Assembly (NCBI GenBank): GCA_964498755.1
Contig: CAZCIB010000043.1
Coordinates: forward strand, 1 to 21,236
Reading direction: 5' to 3'
Length of the DNA stretch: 21,236 nt
From: RZZS01 sp964498755
GTDB taxonomy: Bacteria; Pseudomonadota; Alphaproteobacteria; Micavibrionales; Micavibrionaceae
Below are positions 15,309-21,236 of this stretch, piece by piece. Numbering within the stretch: the stretch's first letter is position 1; each line of letters opens with the position of its first letter. A model generated the notes under the pieces. That model worked only from the letters and a program-made list of their open reading frames with translations, did no database searches and was not told the origin of the DNA. The position numbers and the translations under genes were made by a program.

Positions 15309-16237
15309 ACTTCGACCTTTTCCACAGCGTCCAGATCATCGAGATTTTCCCTGATCTCATCCTTGTAGGGAAAAGCGTCAAAGATGTCTTCCGCCTTGCA
15401 GGACAGGGATGAGGCAACGCTGGCCTTGCGCATCGAATCGACGACCGTATCGCCGTCATGCAGGCAAGCGGCGAACGTGCCGCAATAGCAATCGCCCGCC
15501 GTCGACGAATCGACGACATCGGCAACTGGTAAAGCCGGAACGCGCCAGCCCTGCCCCTCTTTCGTCACAACAACGGAACCCGCCTTGTCCGTAATGACGC
15601 AGGTAAACGGGCCCATCTGGCTGAAAGCCTGAGCAAGCCTGATATTGTCAGCGTCAGCTGCGATCCCAAGCTTTTCCGCCAGTTGCCGCGCTTCCGGGCT
15701 GTTGACGATCAAATAATCAATCTGTTTTTCCACGCCGGTCGGCATATGCAAGTCCGGGGCAAGGTTTAAAATCACCTTCGCGCCGCCTGCTTTTGCTTTT
15801 TCTATCACCGCGCCTGTTTCTTTCGTGCTCAGCTCCGTTTGAACCAGCACGTAATTTTCCGGCCTCATGATTTCTTCGGGAACCTGATCCGCCGTAATGC
15901 TCCCGTTCGCGCCCTGCAATACGATGGTATGCGTCTTTCCTGCCTCGTCTGAAATTCTGACAACAGCGCCGGACGGCAAATCATCCTCAACTATTCCGGA
16001 AGTCATCACGCCCTGGCGGCGGATTCTCGCAAGGATTTTCTGTGCGAACGGGTCTTCGCCTACGCGCGAAACAAGCGCCGTCTTTACCCCCCACCGGGCT
16101 GCGGCGAGCGACTGGCATAATCCTTTTCCTGAAGGATTGAGGACATGCGCGTCCGCGAAGACAGTTTCGTTTGGTCCGGGCAGCGTTTTTGCCGTATAAA
16201 GGGAGTGGAAGTAAATGGAACCGAAAACGATAAGCAT
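15305..16237 (-). CDS. PfkB/ribokinase-family sugar kinase, substrate unknown
   Basis: 310-residue ribokinase-fold kinase that should phosphorylate a small hydroxylated substrate with ATP. The fold is clear: an N-terminal GSI motif, SGKGLCQSLAAARWG (36-50) in place of GGKGANQAVAAARxG, SRVGEDPF, and the anion-hole/catalytic motif DSSTAGD (243-249) with catalytic D249. Residues that bind ribose in E. coli ribokinase are changed: GSINAD reads GSIYFH, so the Asn and Asp are lost, and the Asn of GGKGAN is Cys. The substrate is therefore probably not ribose. The ATG at 16237 has AGGAAA upstream. It is divergent from hemA across 85 bases, and its stop overlaps that of the small ORF at 15144. Confidence 0.9.
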   Translation of the reverse strand: MLIVFGSIYFHSLYTAKTLPGPNETVFADAHVLNPSGKGLCQSLAAARWGVKTALVSRVGEDPFAQKILARIRRQGVMTSGIVEDDLPSGAVVRISDEAGKTHTIVLQGANGSITADQVPEEIMRPENYVLVQTELSTKETGAVIEKAKAGGAKVILNLAPDLHMPTGVEKQIDYLIVNSPEARQLAEKLGIAADADNIRLAQAFSQMGPFTCVITDKAGSVVVTKEGQGWRVPALPVADVVDSSTAGDCYCGTFAACLHDGDTVVDSMRKASVASSLSCKAEDIFDAFPYKDEIRENLDDLDAVEKVEV

Positions 16238-16322
16238 AAGAATTTCCTGTTTTGCAGCCTTAATACATCAGTATGACATGCGCGCATAAACAGAGAAAGC
16301 CACTTTAAGACCCGCTATACCT

Positions 16323-17543
16323 ATGGACTATCAGGACTATTTCACCCGCGCGCTTGAAACGCTGAAAAACGAGGGCCGTTACCGCGAATTCGCGACGCTT
16401 GAGCGACTTTGCGGACAGTTTCCAAAGGCGGTTTACCACGCGCCGGACGGATCAGAGAAAGAGGTCACGATCTGGTGCTCGAACGATTATCTCGGCATGG
16501 GCCAGAACCCGGTTGTTCTGAACGCCATGAAAGAAGCCTTGGAACGCAGCGGCGCAGGCGCGGGCGGTACGCGCAATATCTCCGGAACAACGATTTATCA
16601 CAAAGAGTTAGAAGAATCGCTTGCCGATCTGCATCAAAAAAACGCCGCCCTTGTCTTTTCATCCGGTTACGTTGCCAATGAAGGCGCATTGTCGTCCATT
16701 ATCAAATTCTTGCCGGACTGCGCCGTCTTTTCGGATGAGCTCAATCACGCCTCGATGATCGCCGGGATCGGGCGGGGCAAGGCGGAGAAGTTCATTTACC
16801 GGCACAACGACCTGCAACATCTTGAAACGCTTTTACAATCCGTCGATAAAGCGCGCCCGAAACTCATAGCCTTCGAGAGCGTCTATTCGATGGAGGGCGA
16901 TATCGCGCCGATCAGGGAAATCTGCGATCTCGCCGAACGCTATAACGCCATGACCTATCTCGACGAGGTGCACGGCGTCGGGCTCTACGGCCCGCGTGGC
17001 GGCGGCGTCGCGGAGGAGCGCGGCCTGATGGACCGCATAGACGTGATCGAGGGCACGTTCGGCAAGGCTTACGGCCTGATGGGCGGATATATTGCCGGGA
17101 ATACCGACGTTGTGGACGCGGTGCGCTCTTATGCCGCCGGGTTTATCTTCACGACCTCCCTGCCCCCGGCCGTGCTGGCGGGCGCGCGGGCGAGCGTCGA
17201 GCATTTAAAAATTTCGGATATCGAGCGCGAAAAACAGCGTCGCAACGTGCGCCGCCTCAAAAGCCGCCTCGAACATTCCGGCATGCCCTTCTTGAAAGGC
17301 GAGAGCCACATCGTGCCGCTGATCGTCGGAGAAGCGGTCTGCTGCAAAATGGTGACGGATATTTTGTTGAACGATTACGATATCTACGTCCAGCCGATCA
17401 ACTACCCGACCGTCCCCAAAGGCACGGAACGCCTGCGTTTAACGGCCACGGCGGCGCATAGCCTGGAGCAGGTTGATATCCTGTGCGACGTTCTGCAAAA
17501 ACTCTGGGAAGAAAACCACATGTTCCAGTATGCGGTGGGTTGA
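16323..17543 (+). CDS. hemA: 5-aminolevulinate synthase (C4 pathway)
   Basis: 406-residue PLP enzyme that condenses glycine with succinyl-CoA, the first committed step of haem synthesis in alphaproteobacteria. The PLP lysine is K248 in EGTFGKAYGLMGGY, the same number as in Rhodobacter. Other hallmarks are WCSNDYLGMG (51-60), GAGAGGTRNISG (77-88), DELNHASMI (138-146), DEVHGVGLYG (214-223) and FTTSLPP. The C-terminus is LWEENHMFQYAVG. The ATG at 16323 has no good ribosome site. The last ten codons recur at 18135-18164, so the present 3' end may have been supplied by the inserted cassette; the protein is nonetheless complete. Free-standing ALAS is favoured over KBL or BioF by the lysine context and the overall match. 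Confidence 0.96.
   Translation: MDYQDYFTRALETLKNEGRYREFATLERLCGQFPKAVYHAPDGSEKEVTIWCSNDYLGMGQNPVVLNAMKEALERSGAGAGGTRNISGTTIYHKELEESLADLHQKNAALVFSSGYVANEGALSSIIKFLPDCAVFSDELNHASMIAGIGRGKAEKFIYRHNDLQHLETLLQSVDKARPKLIAFESVYSMEGDIAPIREICDLAERYNAMTYLDEVHGVGLYGPRGGGVAEERGLMDRIDVIEGTFGKAYGLMGGYIAGNTDVVDAVRSYAAGFIFTTSLPPAVLAGARASVEHLKISDIEREKQRRNVRRLKSRLEHSGMPFLKGESHIVPLIVGEAVCCKMVTDILLNDYDIYVQPINYPTVPKGTERLRLTATAAHSLEQVDILCDVLQKLWEENHMFQYAVG
17514..17543 (+). repeat. hemA 3'-end direct repeat, left copy
   Basis: The last 30 bases of hemA including the stop, encoding NHMFQYAVG and TGA. It matches 18135-18164 at 27 of 30 positions. The three differences are AAC/AAT (silent), ATG/GTG, and TGA/TAA. Confidence 0.9.
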
Positions 17544-17578
17544 TTGAGACCCCTCACCCGAATGCTTTCCGCATACTG
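17526..17578. repeat. Inverted repeat spanning the hemA stop and the cassette start
   Basis: CAGTATGCGG (17526-17535) and its exact complement CCGCATACTG (17569-17578), 33 bases apart, with an inner imperfect pairing (GGTGGGTT against ACCCCTCACC). It could fold after hemA or form part of a recombination site. Confidence 0.7.
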
Positions 17579-17604
17579 CCTATAGCCTTGCGCTGAAGCA
17601 GAAT

Positions 17605-17679
17605 TCATAGCAGTGTCTTTAGCTTCTGAAGATGTGCGTCATCTACTTGACGTGCAAAGTCAATAAAAGAGCTAATTTG
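17605..17679 (-). other. Short open frame, possible gene remnant or micropeptide
   Basis: On the minus strand a GTG-initiated frame of 24 codons reads MQISSFIDFARQ and ends AHLQKLKTLL before TGA. It resembles an amphipathic helix of a normal protein end. GGAAA lies close upstream. It may be the tail of a gene lost from the cassette, a micropeptide, or chance. Confidence 0.25.
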
Positions 17680-17705
17680 CACTGTTTCCGTAACTCATGT
17701 ATCAT
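17677..17705 (+). promoter_or_regulatory. Sigma-70-type promoter of the cassette gene
   Basis: TTGCAC (17677-17682), 17 bases, TATCAT (17700-17705). The start would be near 17712, with GAGAGGA (17724-17730) in the leader of the 17738 gene. The cassette thus appears to bring its own promoter. Confidence 0.55.
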
Positions 17706-17737
17706 CAGATTATGAGAATATATGAGAGGACTGTATT

Positions 17738-18034
17738 ATGTTATACACAGGGTTAGGATTAGGAGTGCTTTTTGCTGCTGCTGTGGCTGGAAAAATGTAT
17801 ATGAACTCACCAGACGACGGTAAGGATTTTTTGGCTGATAGGGGACACACGAACATCACCGGGGGTGAGACCACAAGTCAGGGGGTGTGTAGACTACCTG
17901 ACCAACTGATGAGACGCTTTAATACAACAGCCCCCAATGGAGAGCAAGGAGAAGTCACTGTATGTTATGGGGCTCGCAACACGCCATACATGATTGCCCG
18001 CCAACCGGGTGACCTTCCGGGAAGTACTAGGTAA
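17738..18034 (+). CDS. Small membrane-anchored or exported protein, cassette cargo
   Basis: 98-residue protein of unknown function. Residues 2-20 (LYTGLGLGVLFAAAVAGKM) form one hydrophobic segment, either a membrane anchor or an uncleaved signal. The rest is hydrophilic: DDGKDFLADRGHTNITGG, then two cysteines (in GVCRLPDQ and VTVCYGAR) that could pair outside the cytoplasm, and a C-terminus PGDLPGSTR. GAGAGGA seven bases before the ATG is a strong ribosome site, and a promoter is visible. Codon use is AT-richer than neighbouring genes, in keeping with acquisition. It lies alone inside the DNA bounded by duplicated hemA ends. Confidence 0.75.
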   Translation: MLYTGLGLGVLFAAAVAGKMYMNSPDDGKDFLADRGHTNITGGETTSQGVCRLPDQLMRRFNTTAPNGEQGEVTVCYGARNTPYMIARQPGDLPGSTR

Positions 18035-18134
18035 TTCTCACGCACTGGATCAAGCATAATATGAACAAAAGAACCGGAAGGATTTAACGCTGATACACAC
18101 CAGCATAGCGTGTGACTAAACACCTGGGGGATGC

Positions 18135-18164
18135 AATCACGTGTTCCAGTATGCGGTGGGTTAA
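18135..18164 (+). repeat. hemA 3'-end direct repeat, right copy
   Basis: Encodes NHVFQYAVG and TAA in a fragment with no start of its own. It matches the end of hemA at 27 of 30 bases. It may be the original hemA terminus displaced by the insertion. Confidence 0.9.
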
Positions 18165-18174
18165 AATTTAATTT

Positions 18175-18268
18175 GTCATCTCGACCGAAGCCTTGCGCAG
18201 CAAGGCGTAGCGGAGAGATCTTTTCATTATCCAACTTACGCAGATTCCTCGCATTCGCTCGGAATGAC
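18175..18268. repeat. Palindromic interspersed repeat overlapping the HAD gene 3' end
   Basis: 94-bp element beginning GTCATCTCGACCGAAGC and ending ATTCGCTCGGAATGAC, with internal palindromes such as CCTTGCGCAGCAAGG. It belongs to the widespread class that translates as VIPSECEES. Its right end supplies the last ten codons and stop of the HAD phosphatase gene. It differs in sequence from the repeat in aroC but shares the mirrored GTCAT/ATGAC ends. Confidence 0.8.
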
Positions 18269-18919
18269 AATTTTTTTTAATCCCGCAACGTCCTCCACCA
18301 CAAAATCAGGCCCCTGCTTTAAAAGCCGCGCCTTGTCATGCGCGCCCCATGTTACGGCGCAAGTTGTGCAGCCCGCGCTTTTGCCCATGCCAATGTCGCC
18401 CTCCGCGTCGCCGACGACGAGGATATCCGGCCCCGCCTCCAACCCCAGAAGATCAAGGCATTTGAAAACGGTATCCGGTGCGGGCTTGTAATTCTCAATG
18501 ATATCCGAGCCGACAAAGGCGTCGATAAGGCCCGCGATTCCCGTGTGCTCGCAGCTGTGCTTTGCGGGTTCCGTCGCCTTGCTGGTGACGATGCCGGTTT
18601 TTATCCCTGCGTTTTTAATCTCGCTCAAAAGTTCGGGCACGCCCGGAAACGGATACAGCGCGCCGCCCTCGACCAGATCTTTAAAAATAGAGCGGTAGCG
18701 CGCAAATACGTCTTCCGGATCAAGTTTTTGAAATTTCTCCTCGCCGAGCTTTGCGAAATAAATCTCGATCGGCACGCCCATATACGCGATGACCTCTTCT
18801 TTTGCCGGCGCAGGCAGATCAAAATCCTCAAACGTTTTCTGAACCGACAGCGCAACCAACGGCGCTGAATCGATCAACGTCCCGTCAAGATCGAAAAGTA
18901 TGGCTTTGAAGCACGTCAT
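18236..18919 (-). CDS. HAD-superfamily phosphatase, phosphoglycolate phosphatase-like
   Basis: 227-residue cytoplasmic HAD hydrolase of subclass I with a helical cap. Motif I is FDLDGTLIDSA with nucleophile D10 and acid D12, motif II is GIVTSK (109-114), the conserved lysine is K145 in YKPAPDT, and motif IV is VGDAEGDIGMGKSAG with D171 and D175. It resembles phosphoglycolate phosphatase or related small-phosphate hydrolases; the true substrate is unclear. The last ten residues (VIPSECEESA, 218-227) are encoded by a palindromic repeat, so the native C-terminus appears replaced. The ATG at 18919 is two bases after the stop of the upstream TetR/COQ9-like gene, so the two are probably cotranslated. 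Confidence 0.92.
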   Translation of the reverse strand: MTCFKAILFDLDGTLIDSAPLVALSVQKTFEDFDLPAPAKEEVIAYMGVPIEIYFAKLGEEKFQKLDPEDVFARYRSIFKDLVEGGALYPFPGVPELLSEIKNAGIKTGIVTSKATEPAKHSCEHTGIAGLIDAFVGSDIIENYKPAPDTVFKCLDLLGLEAGPDILVVGDAEGDIGMGKSAGCTTCAVTWGAHDKARLLKQGPDFVVEDVAGLKKIVIPSECEESA

Positions 18920-18921
18920 AC

Positions 18922-19503
18922 CTATAGCCCAAACATATTCGCTGCCCTCTCGGCGCGGTTCAGCGCCTTGTCCAGCGCGGCCATCGTGGCGGAGAGGTCT
19001 TCGCTCTCGTCCTTCGCCCAGGTCCGCACGACATTGAGATACAGCCCCGTCAGGCCCGCGACGCGCGCCGCGCCGCGTAATCCGTTCGTCTCGATCCCGG
19101 CGGCTTCCAGCATCCACGCCATGGATCCGGCGAGATGCGGCGCGCCGATAACCGCCTGTTTCGGATCGTTGCGCGCGCTATGCAGGATCATGACGAGCGC
19201 CTCGCGGTGTTCGTTCATCGCCTCAAACCGTTCCATCAGGATATCAAAGAGCCGGTCGCGCGCCGGCGTGTCGAGATCGTCCTCCTTCACTGCGGCGAGA
19301 ACCTTTTTGTTCAGCATGCGCTCATAATCAAAGAGAATCTGCGTCTTGCTTTCATAAAGCGCATAAAGCTCGGCCAGTGAAAGCCCCGACCGTTCAGCGA
19401 TATCGCGGAACGTCGCCTGCCCCCAGCCAATCTCTCCCGCAAGCTGCAGCGCCTCCAGGATTATTTTCTCGCGAATATCGTTGTCCTGCTTCCTTGCGGC
19501 CAT
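18922..19503 (-). CDS. TetR-fold protein, COQ9-like or transcriptional regulator
   Basis: 193 residues. The N-terminal helix-turn-helix (about 10-56) reads REKIILEALQLAGEIGWGQATFRDIAERSGLS and then LAELYALYESKTQILFDYE, a good TetR-type domain. The C-terminal part, with GLYLNVVRTWAKDESEDL and then TMAALDKALNRAE, has the pattern of the COQ9/RpsU-divergent family, which has a TetR fold but acts in ubiquinone synthesis. Either role is possible. The intact HTH favours DNA binding, while the tail favours COQ9-like lipid binding. The ATG at 19503 has AAGGAAA upstream. It overlaps no other gene, is followed by the HAD gene two bases later, and is divergent from the adenosine kinase gene across 63 bases, a position where a regulator might act on that gene. 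Confidence 0.85.
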   Translation of the reverse strand: MAARKQDNDIREKIILEALQLAGEIGWGQATFRDIAERSGLSLAELYALYESKTQILFDYERMLNKKVLAAVKEDDLDTPARDRLFDILMERFEAMNEHREALVMILHSARNDPKQAVIGAPHLAGSMAWMLEAAGIETNGLRGAARVAGLTGLYLNVVRTWAKDESEDLSATMAALDKALNRAERAANMFGL

Positions 19504-19566
19504 ATCCGTTTCCTTCTATCTTCTTCCCTTAAACTCATATCGTGAAAAAGACAGGAAAAACAACCG

Positions 19567-20568
19567 ATGACCGAAACAAAATACGATGTCGCCGCCGTAG
19601 GAAACGCGCTTGTCGACGTGCTCGCGCAGGTTGGCGATGATTTCATCGAGGAACAGCATAAAAAGCACGGCATGGAGCGCGGCGCGATGACCCTGATCGA
19701 TGAGGCGCGCGCGACGGAGCTTTACGCGGCCATGCCCCCGGCGGTCGAGACGTCCGGTGGATCGGGCGCGAACACGATTGCGGGGCTCGCCTCTTTCGGC
19801 GCGAAAACGGGGTTTATTGGCAAAGTCGCGGACGACCAGCTCGGCGAGATTTTCGCGCATGACATGCGCTCTCTTGGCGTGACGTTCAATACGGCGCAGC
19901 TGTCCGGCGGGCCTGCGACAGGCCGCTGCCTGATCCTTGTGACGCCCGACGCGGAGCGCACGATGAATACTTTCCTTGGCGCAAGCGTTGAGCTTGATCC
20001 CGGCGACATCGACGCGGACATGATCGAAAGCGCGCAGGTCACCTATCTCGAAGGCTATTTGTTCGATAAGGCTTCAGCGAAAAACGCCTATAAGGCCGCC
20101 GCGGAAATCGCGCACAACGCCGGCCGGCGCATCGCCCTGACGCTCTCCGATCCGTTCTGCGTCGACCGGCACAGGCATGACTTTCTGGAGCTTGTAAAAG
20201 GGCACGTGGATATCCTCTTCGCCAATGAAGACGAGATCAAGGCGCTTTATCTCCAGGAGGAATTTAAAGACGCGGTTCAGGCCGTGAAAGACAATGAGCA
20301 CTGCGAAGTCGTCGTCATCACGCGCGGCAAGAGGGGCGCGCTCGTTCTCACGGGCGGCAGGGAATACGAAATCCCCGTCGCGAGAGTCGATCACGTTGTC
20401 GACACCACCGGCGCGGGCGACCAGTTCGCGGCAGGGTTCCTCTACGGATTCACGCAAGGCAGGGACATCCCTGAATGCGGCCGCCTTGCCGCCCTCGCCG
20501 CCGCGGAAGTCATCTCCCACATGGGCCCGAGACCGGAAACGCCGCTGAGGAAATTGATTGCGGCATGA
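19567..20568 (+). CDS. Adenosine kinase (PfkB family)
   Basis: 333-residue PfkB-fold kinase of the type annotated as adenosine kinase in alphaproteobacteria, phosphorylating adenosine (or a related nucleoside) with ATP in purine salvage. It starts YDVAAVGNALVDVLA (6-20). The substrate-site motif is ETSGGSGANTIAGLASFGAK (61-80), followed by GFIGKVADDQLG. The anion hole and catalytic base are in DTTGAGDQFAAGF (279-291) with D285. A long FANEDE motif (218-223) is also typical. The ATG at 19567 has AGGAAA about ten bases upstream. It is stand-alone, divergent from the TetR/COQ9-like gene. A ribokinase-like substrate cannot be excluded. Confidence 0.92.
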   Translation: MTETKYDVAAVGNALVDVLAQVGDDFIEEQHKKHGMERGAMTLIDEARATELYAAMPPAVETSGGSGANTIAGLASFGAKTGFIGKVADDQLGEIFAHDMRSLGVTFNTAQLSGGPATGRCLILVTPDAERTMNTFLGASVELDPGDIDADMIESAQVTYLEGYLFDKASAKNAYKAAAEIAHNAGRRIALTLSDPFCVDRHRHDFLELVKGHVDILFANEDEIKALYLQEEFKDAVQAVKDNEHCEVVVITRGKRGALVLTGGREYEIPVARVDHVVDTTGAGDQFAAGFLYGFTQGRDIPECGRLAALAAAEVISHMGPRPETPLRKLIAA

Positions 20569-20592
20569 AGCTGCCCTTCACGCCGATGTTGG

Positions 20593-20622
20593 TTGACATA
20601 AGTTTAAAAAACGTTCTATATC
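20593..20622 (+). promoter_or_regulatory. Promoter of the CarD-family gene with a perfect -35
   Basis: TTGACA (20593-20598), 18 bases, TATATC (20617-20622). The predicted start falls at about 20629-20630, directly on an in-frame ATG (20630), so a leaderless message is possible. The ATG at 20669 has AGGGG nearby. Confidence 0.55.
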
Positions 20623-20668
20623 CGGCGCTATGGATTATGTTAGAGCAAAAACAAACGAAAAGGGGCCT

Positions 20669-21236
20669 ATGTCCAAGAGAGACCCGTCAAGCGTCGGCGC
20701 TCCCGCGGCTCCTCGGGGCAACGAACAATTCCAGAGCCTGGAGCTTATTGTTTATCCCAAGCACGGCCTGTGCGTTGTTGAGGATATAGAAGAGTTCACT
20801 TTTGGGGACTTTAGCGAACACGCCTACAAGTTAAGAGCTTTTCAAAACACTGGAGCCATTATTCAAGTACCGGTCTCAAACGCTGACCGGCTGGGATTGC
20901 GCCCGCCTTCGTCCGAAGAGAAACTCCGCAGCGTTCTTGGGGTTTTGAAAGAACCAAAACCTCCGGGCCCCGTATTGAAATATCACCATCTTGCCGATAG
21001 CTTCGCAGAAAAAACTGATAATGACGACCTGCACGGTCTGGCGCATTTACTAAAAAGCCTTCTTGCGCCACACCACGCAAGCGCAAAAAAATCGGCTCCG
21101 GGCGACCTGCGCGCAATCAGGAATAAAAAAGGCGAAGGCGTTATTGCTTCATCGCACCGCAATATCGCCGAACAATGCATTAGGGGCGCCTCTAAAAACA
21201 GCATAAAGTATCGATATCTGAAGCAAGGATGCCGTC
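20669..21236 (+). CDS. CarD/CdnL-family RNA polymerase-binding regulator (partial, runs off the end)
   Basis: At least 189 residues; no stop before the window edge. After a proline-rich start, residues 24-101 match the CarD N-terminal (RNA polymerase-interacting) domain: LELIVYPKHGLCVVEDIEEF, YKLRAF, IIQVPVSNADRLGLRPPSSEEKLRSVLG. CarD proteins bind the RNA polymerase beta subunit and stabilise open promoter complexes. The following helix (YHHLADSFAEKTDNDDLHGLAHLLKSLL) is a diverged version of the usual C-terminal domain, and the basic tail beyond it is unusual, so this may be a second, specialised CarD paralogue. The start could be 20669 (AGGGG, close spacing) or 20630 in the same frame. Confidence 0.8.
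   Translation, partial: MSKRDPSSVGAPAAPRGNEQFQSLELIVYPKHGLCVVEDIEEFTFGDFSEHAYKLRAFQNTGAIIQVPVSNADRLGLRPPSSEEKLRSVLGVLKEPKPPGPVLKYHHLADSFAEKTDNDDLHGLAHLLKSLLAPHHASAKKSAPGDLRAIRNKKGEGVIASSHRNIAEQCIRGASKNSIKYRYLKQGCR

Larger units (their letters stand above)
17544..18134. mobile_element. Putative 591-bp cassette flanked by duplicated hemA 3' ends
   Basis: This stretch lies between two near-identical 30-bp copies of the hemA terminus, as expected for site-specific insertion at the 3' end of a gene with the coding sequence restored. It is AT-richer than hemA. It holds one gene (17738-18034), a minus-strand fragment (17605-17679) and an inverted pair CCTTCCGG / CCGGAAGG (18013-18020 and 18074-18081). 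No recombinase is present, so it would be non-autonomous. Origin by simple local duplication cannot be excluded. Confidence 0.5.

Noticed and set aside
17402..17608. 68-codon minus-strand frame covering the end of hemA and the start of the cassette
   Set aside because: Most of it is antisense to hemA, and the sequence looks like the translation of a repeat or terminator-like region.
17544..18134. Insertion sequence
   Set aside because: There is no transposase, no terminal inverted repeats at the outer ends, and the flanking repeat (30 bp, coding) is too long for a normal IS target duplication.
20560..20588. Hairpin at the end of the adenosine kinase gene as a terminator
   Set aside because: The arms CGGCATGA and TCACGCCG pair with a mismatch and are not followed by a T-run.

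Overview
The window looks like chromosomal DNA from an alphaproteobacterium. No single marker proves this. The lines of evidence are a C4-pathway 5-aminolevulinate synthase whose active-site lysine has the Rhodobacter number, a Rickettsia-type 17 kDa glycine-zipper lipoprotein, a TetR-fold protein with a COQ9-like tail, an adenosine kinase of the alphaproteobacterial kind, and palindromic repeats of the sort common in that class. Base composition is intermediate, with a few AT-rich patches. I found no rRNA, tRNA, CRISPR array, transposase or integrase.

Layout. 120-1010 (+) is an EamA-type exporter that converges on a tight minus-strand operon, fabI-aroC-sppA (4960 down to 1019). Next comes a 528-residue protein of unknown function (5178-6764, +) closed by a clear intrinsic terminator. 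The 17 kDa antigen-like lipoprotein gene (minus) and pdxH (plus) diverge from a short AT-rich region, and htpG follows pdxH. A secreted cysteine-rich unknown protein (10096-10923) has a good promoter and converges on a small zincin-fold protein that has lost its zinc-binding histidines. An RNase II/R-family exoribonuclease gene follows. Then come a CheY-like response regulator, a helical partner and a 55-residue YjfB-like putative motility protein. From 15144 there is a tiny ORF, a divergent ribokinase-fold kinase (minus) and hemA (plus). The region from 17514 to 18164 is unusual: the last ten codons of hemA occur twice and flank about 590 bp of AT-richer DNA with one small gene. A minus-strand pair follows (TetR/COQ9-like, then a HAD phosphatase), divergent from an adenosine kinase gene. 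A CarD-family gene runs off the right edge.

How the genes fit together. Most of the content is housekeeping: fatty acid and aromatic precursor synthesis, haem and PLP cofactors, protein and RNA quality control, and nucleoside salvage. The accessory signals are two palindromic repeats that have become part of proteins (inside aroC, and at the C-terminus of the HAD phosphatase), the hemA-tail cassette, a small signalling and motility cluster, and several unassigned or degenerate proteins.
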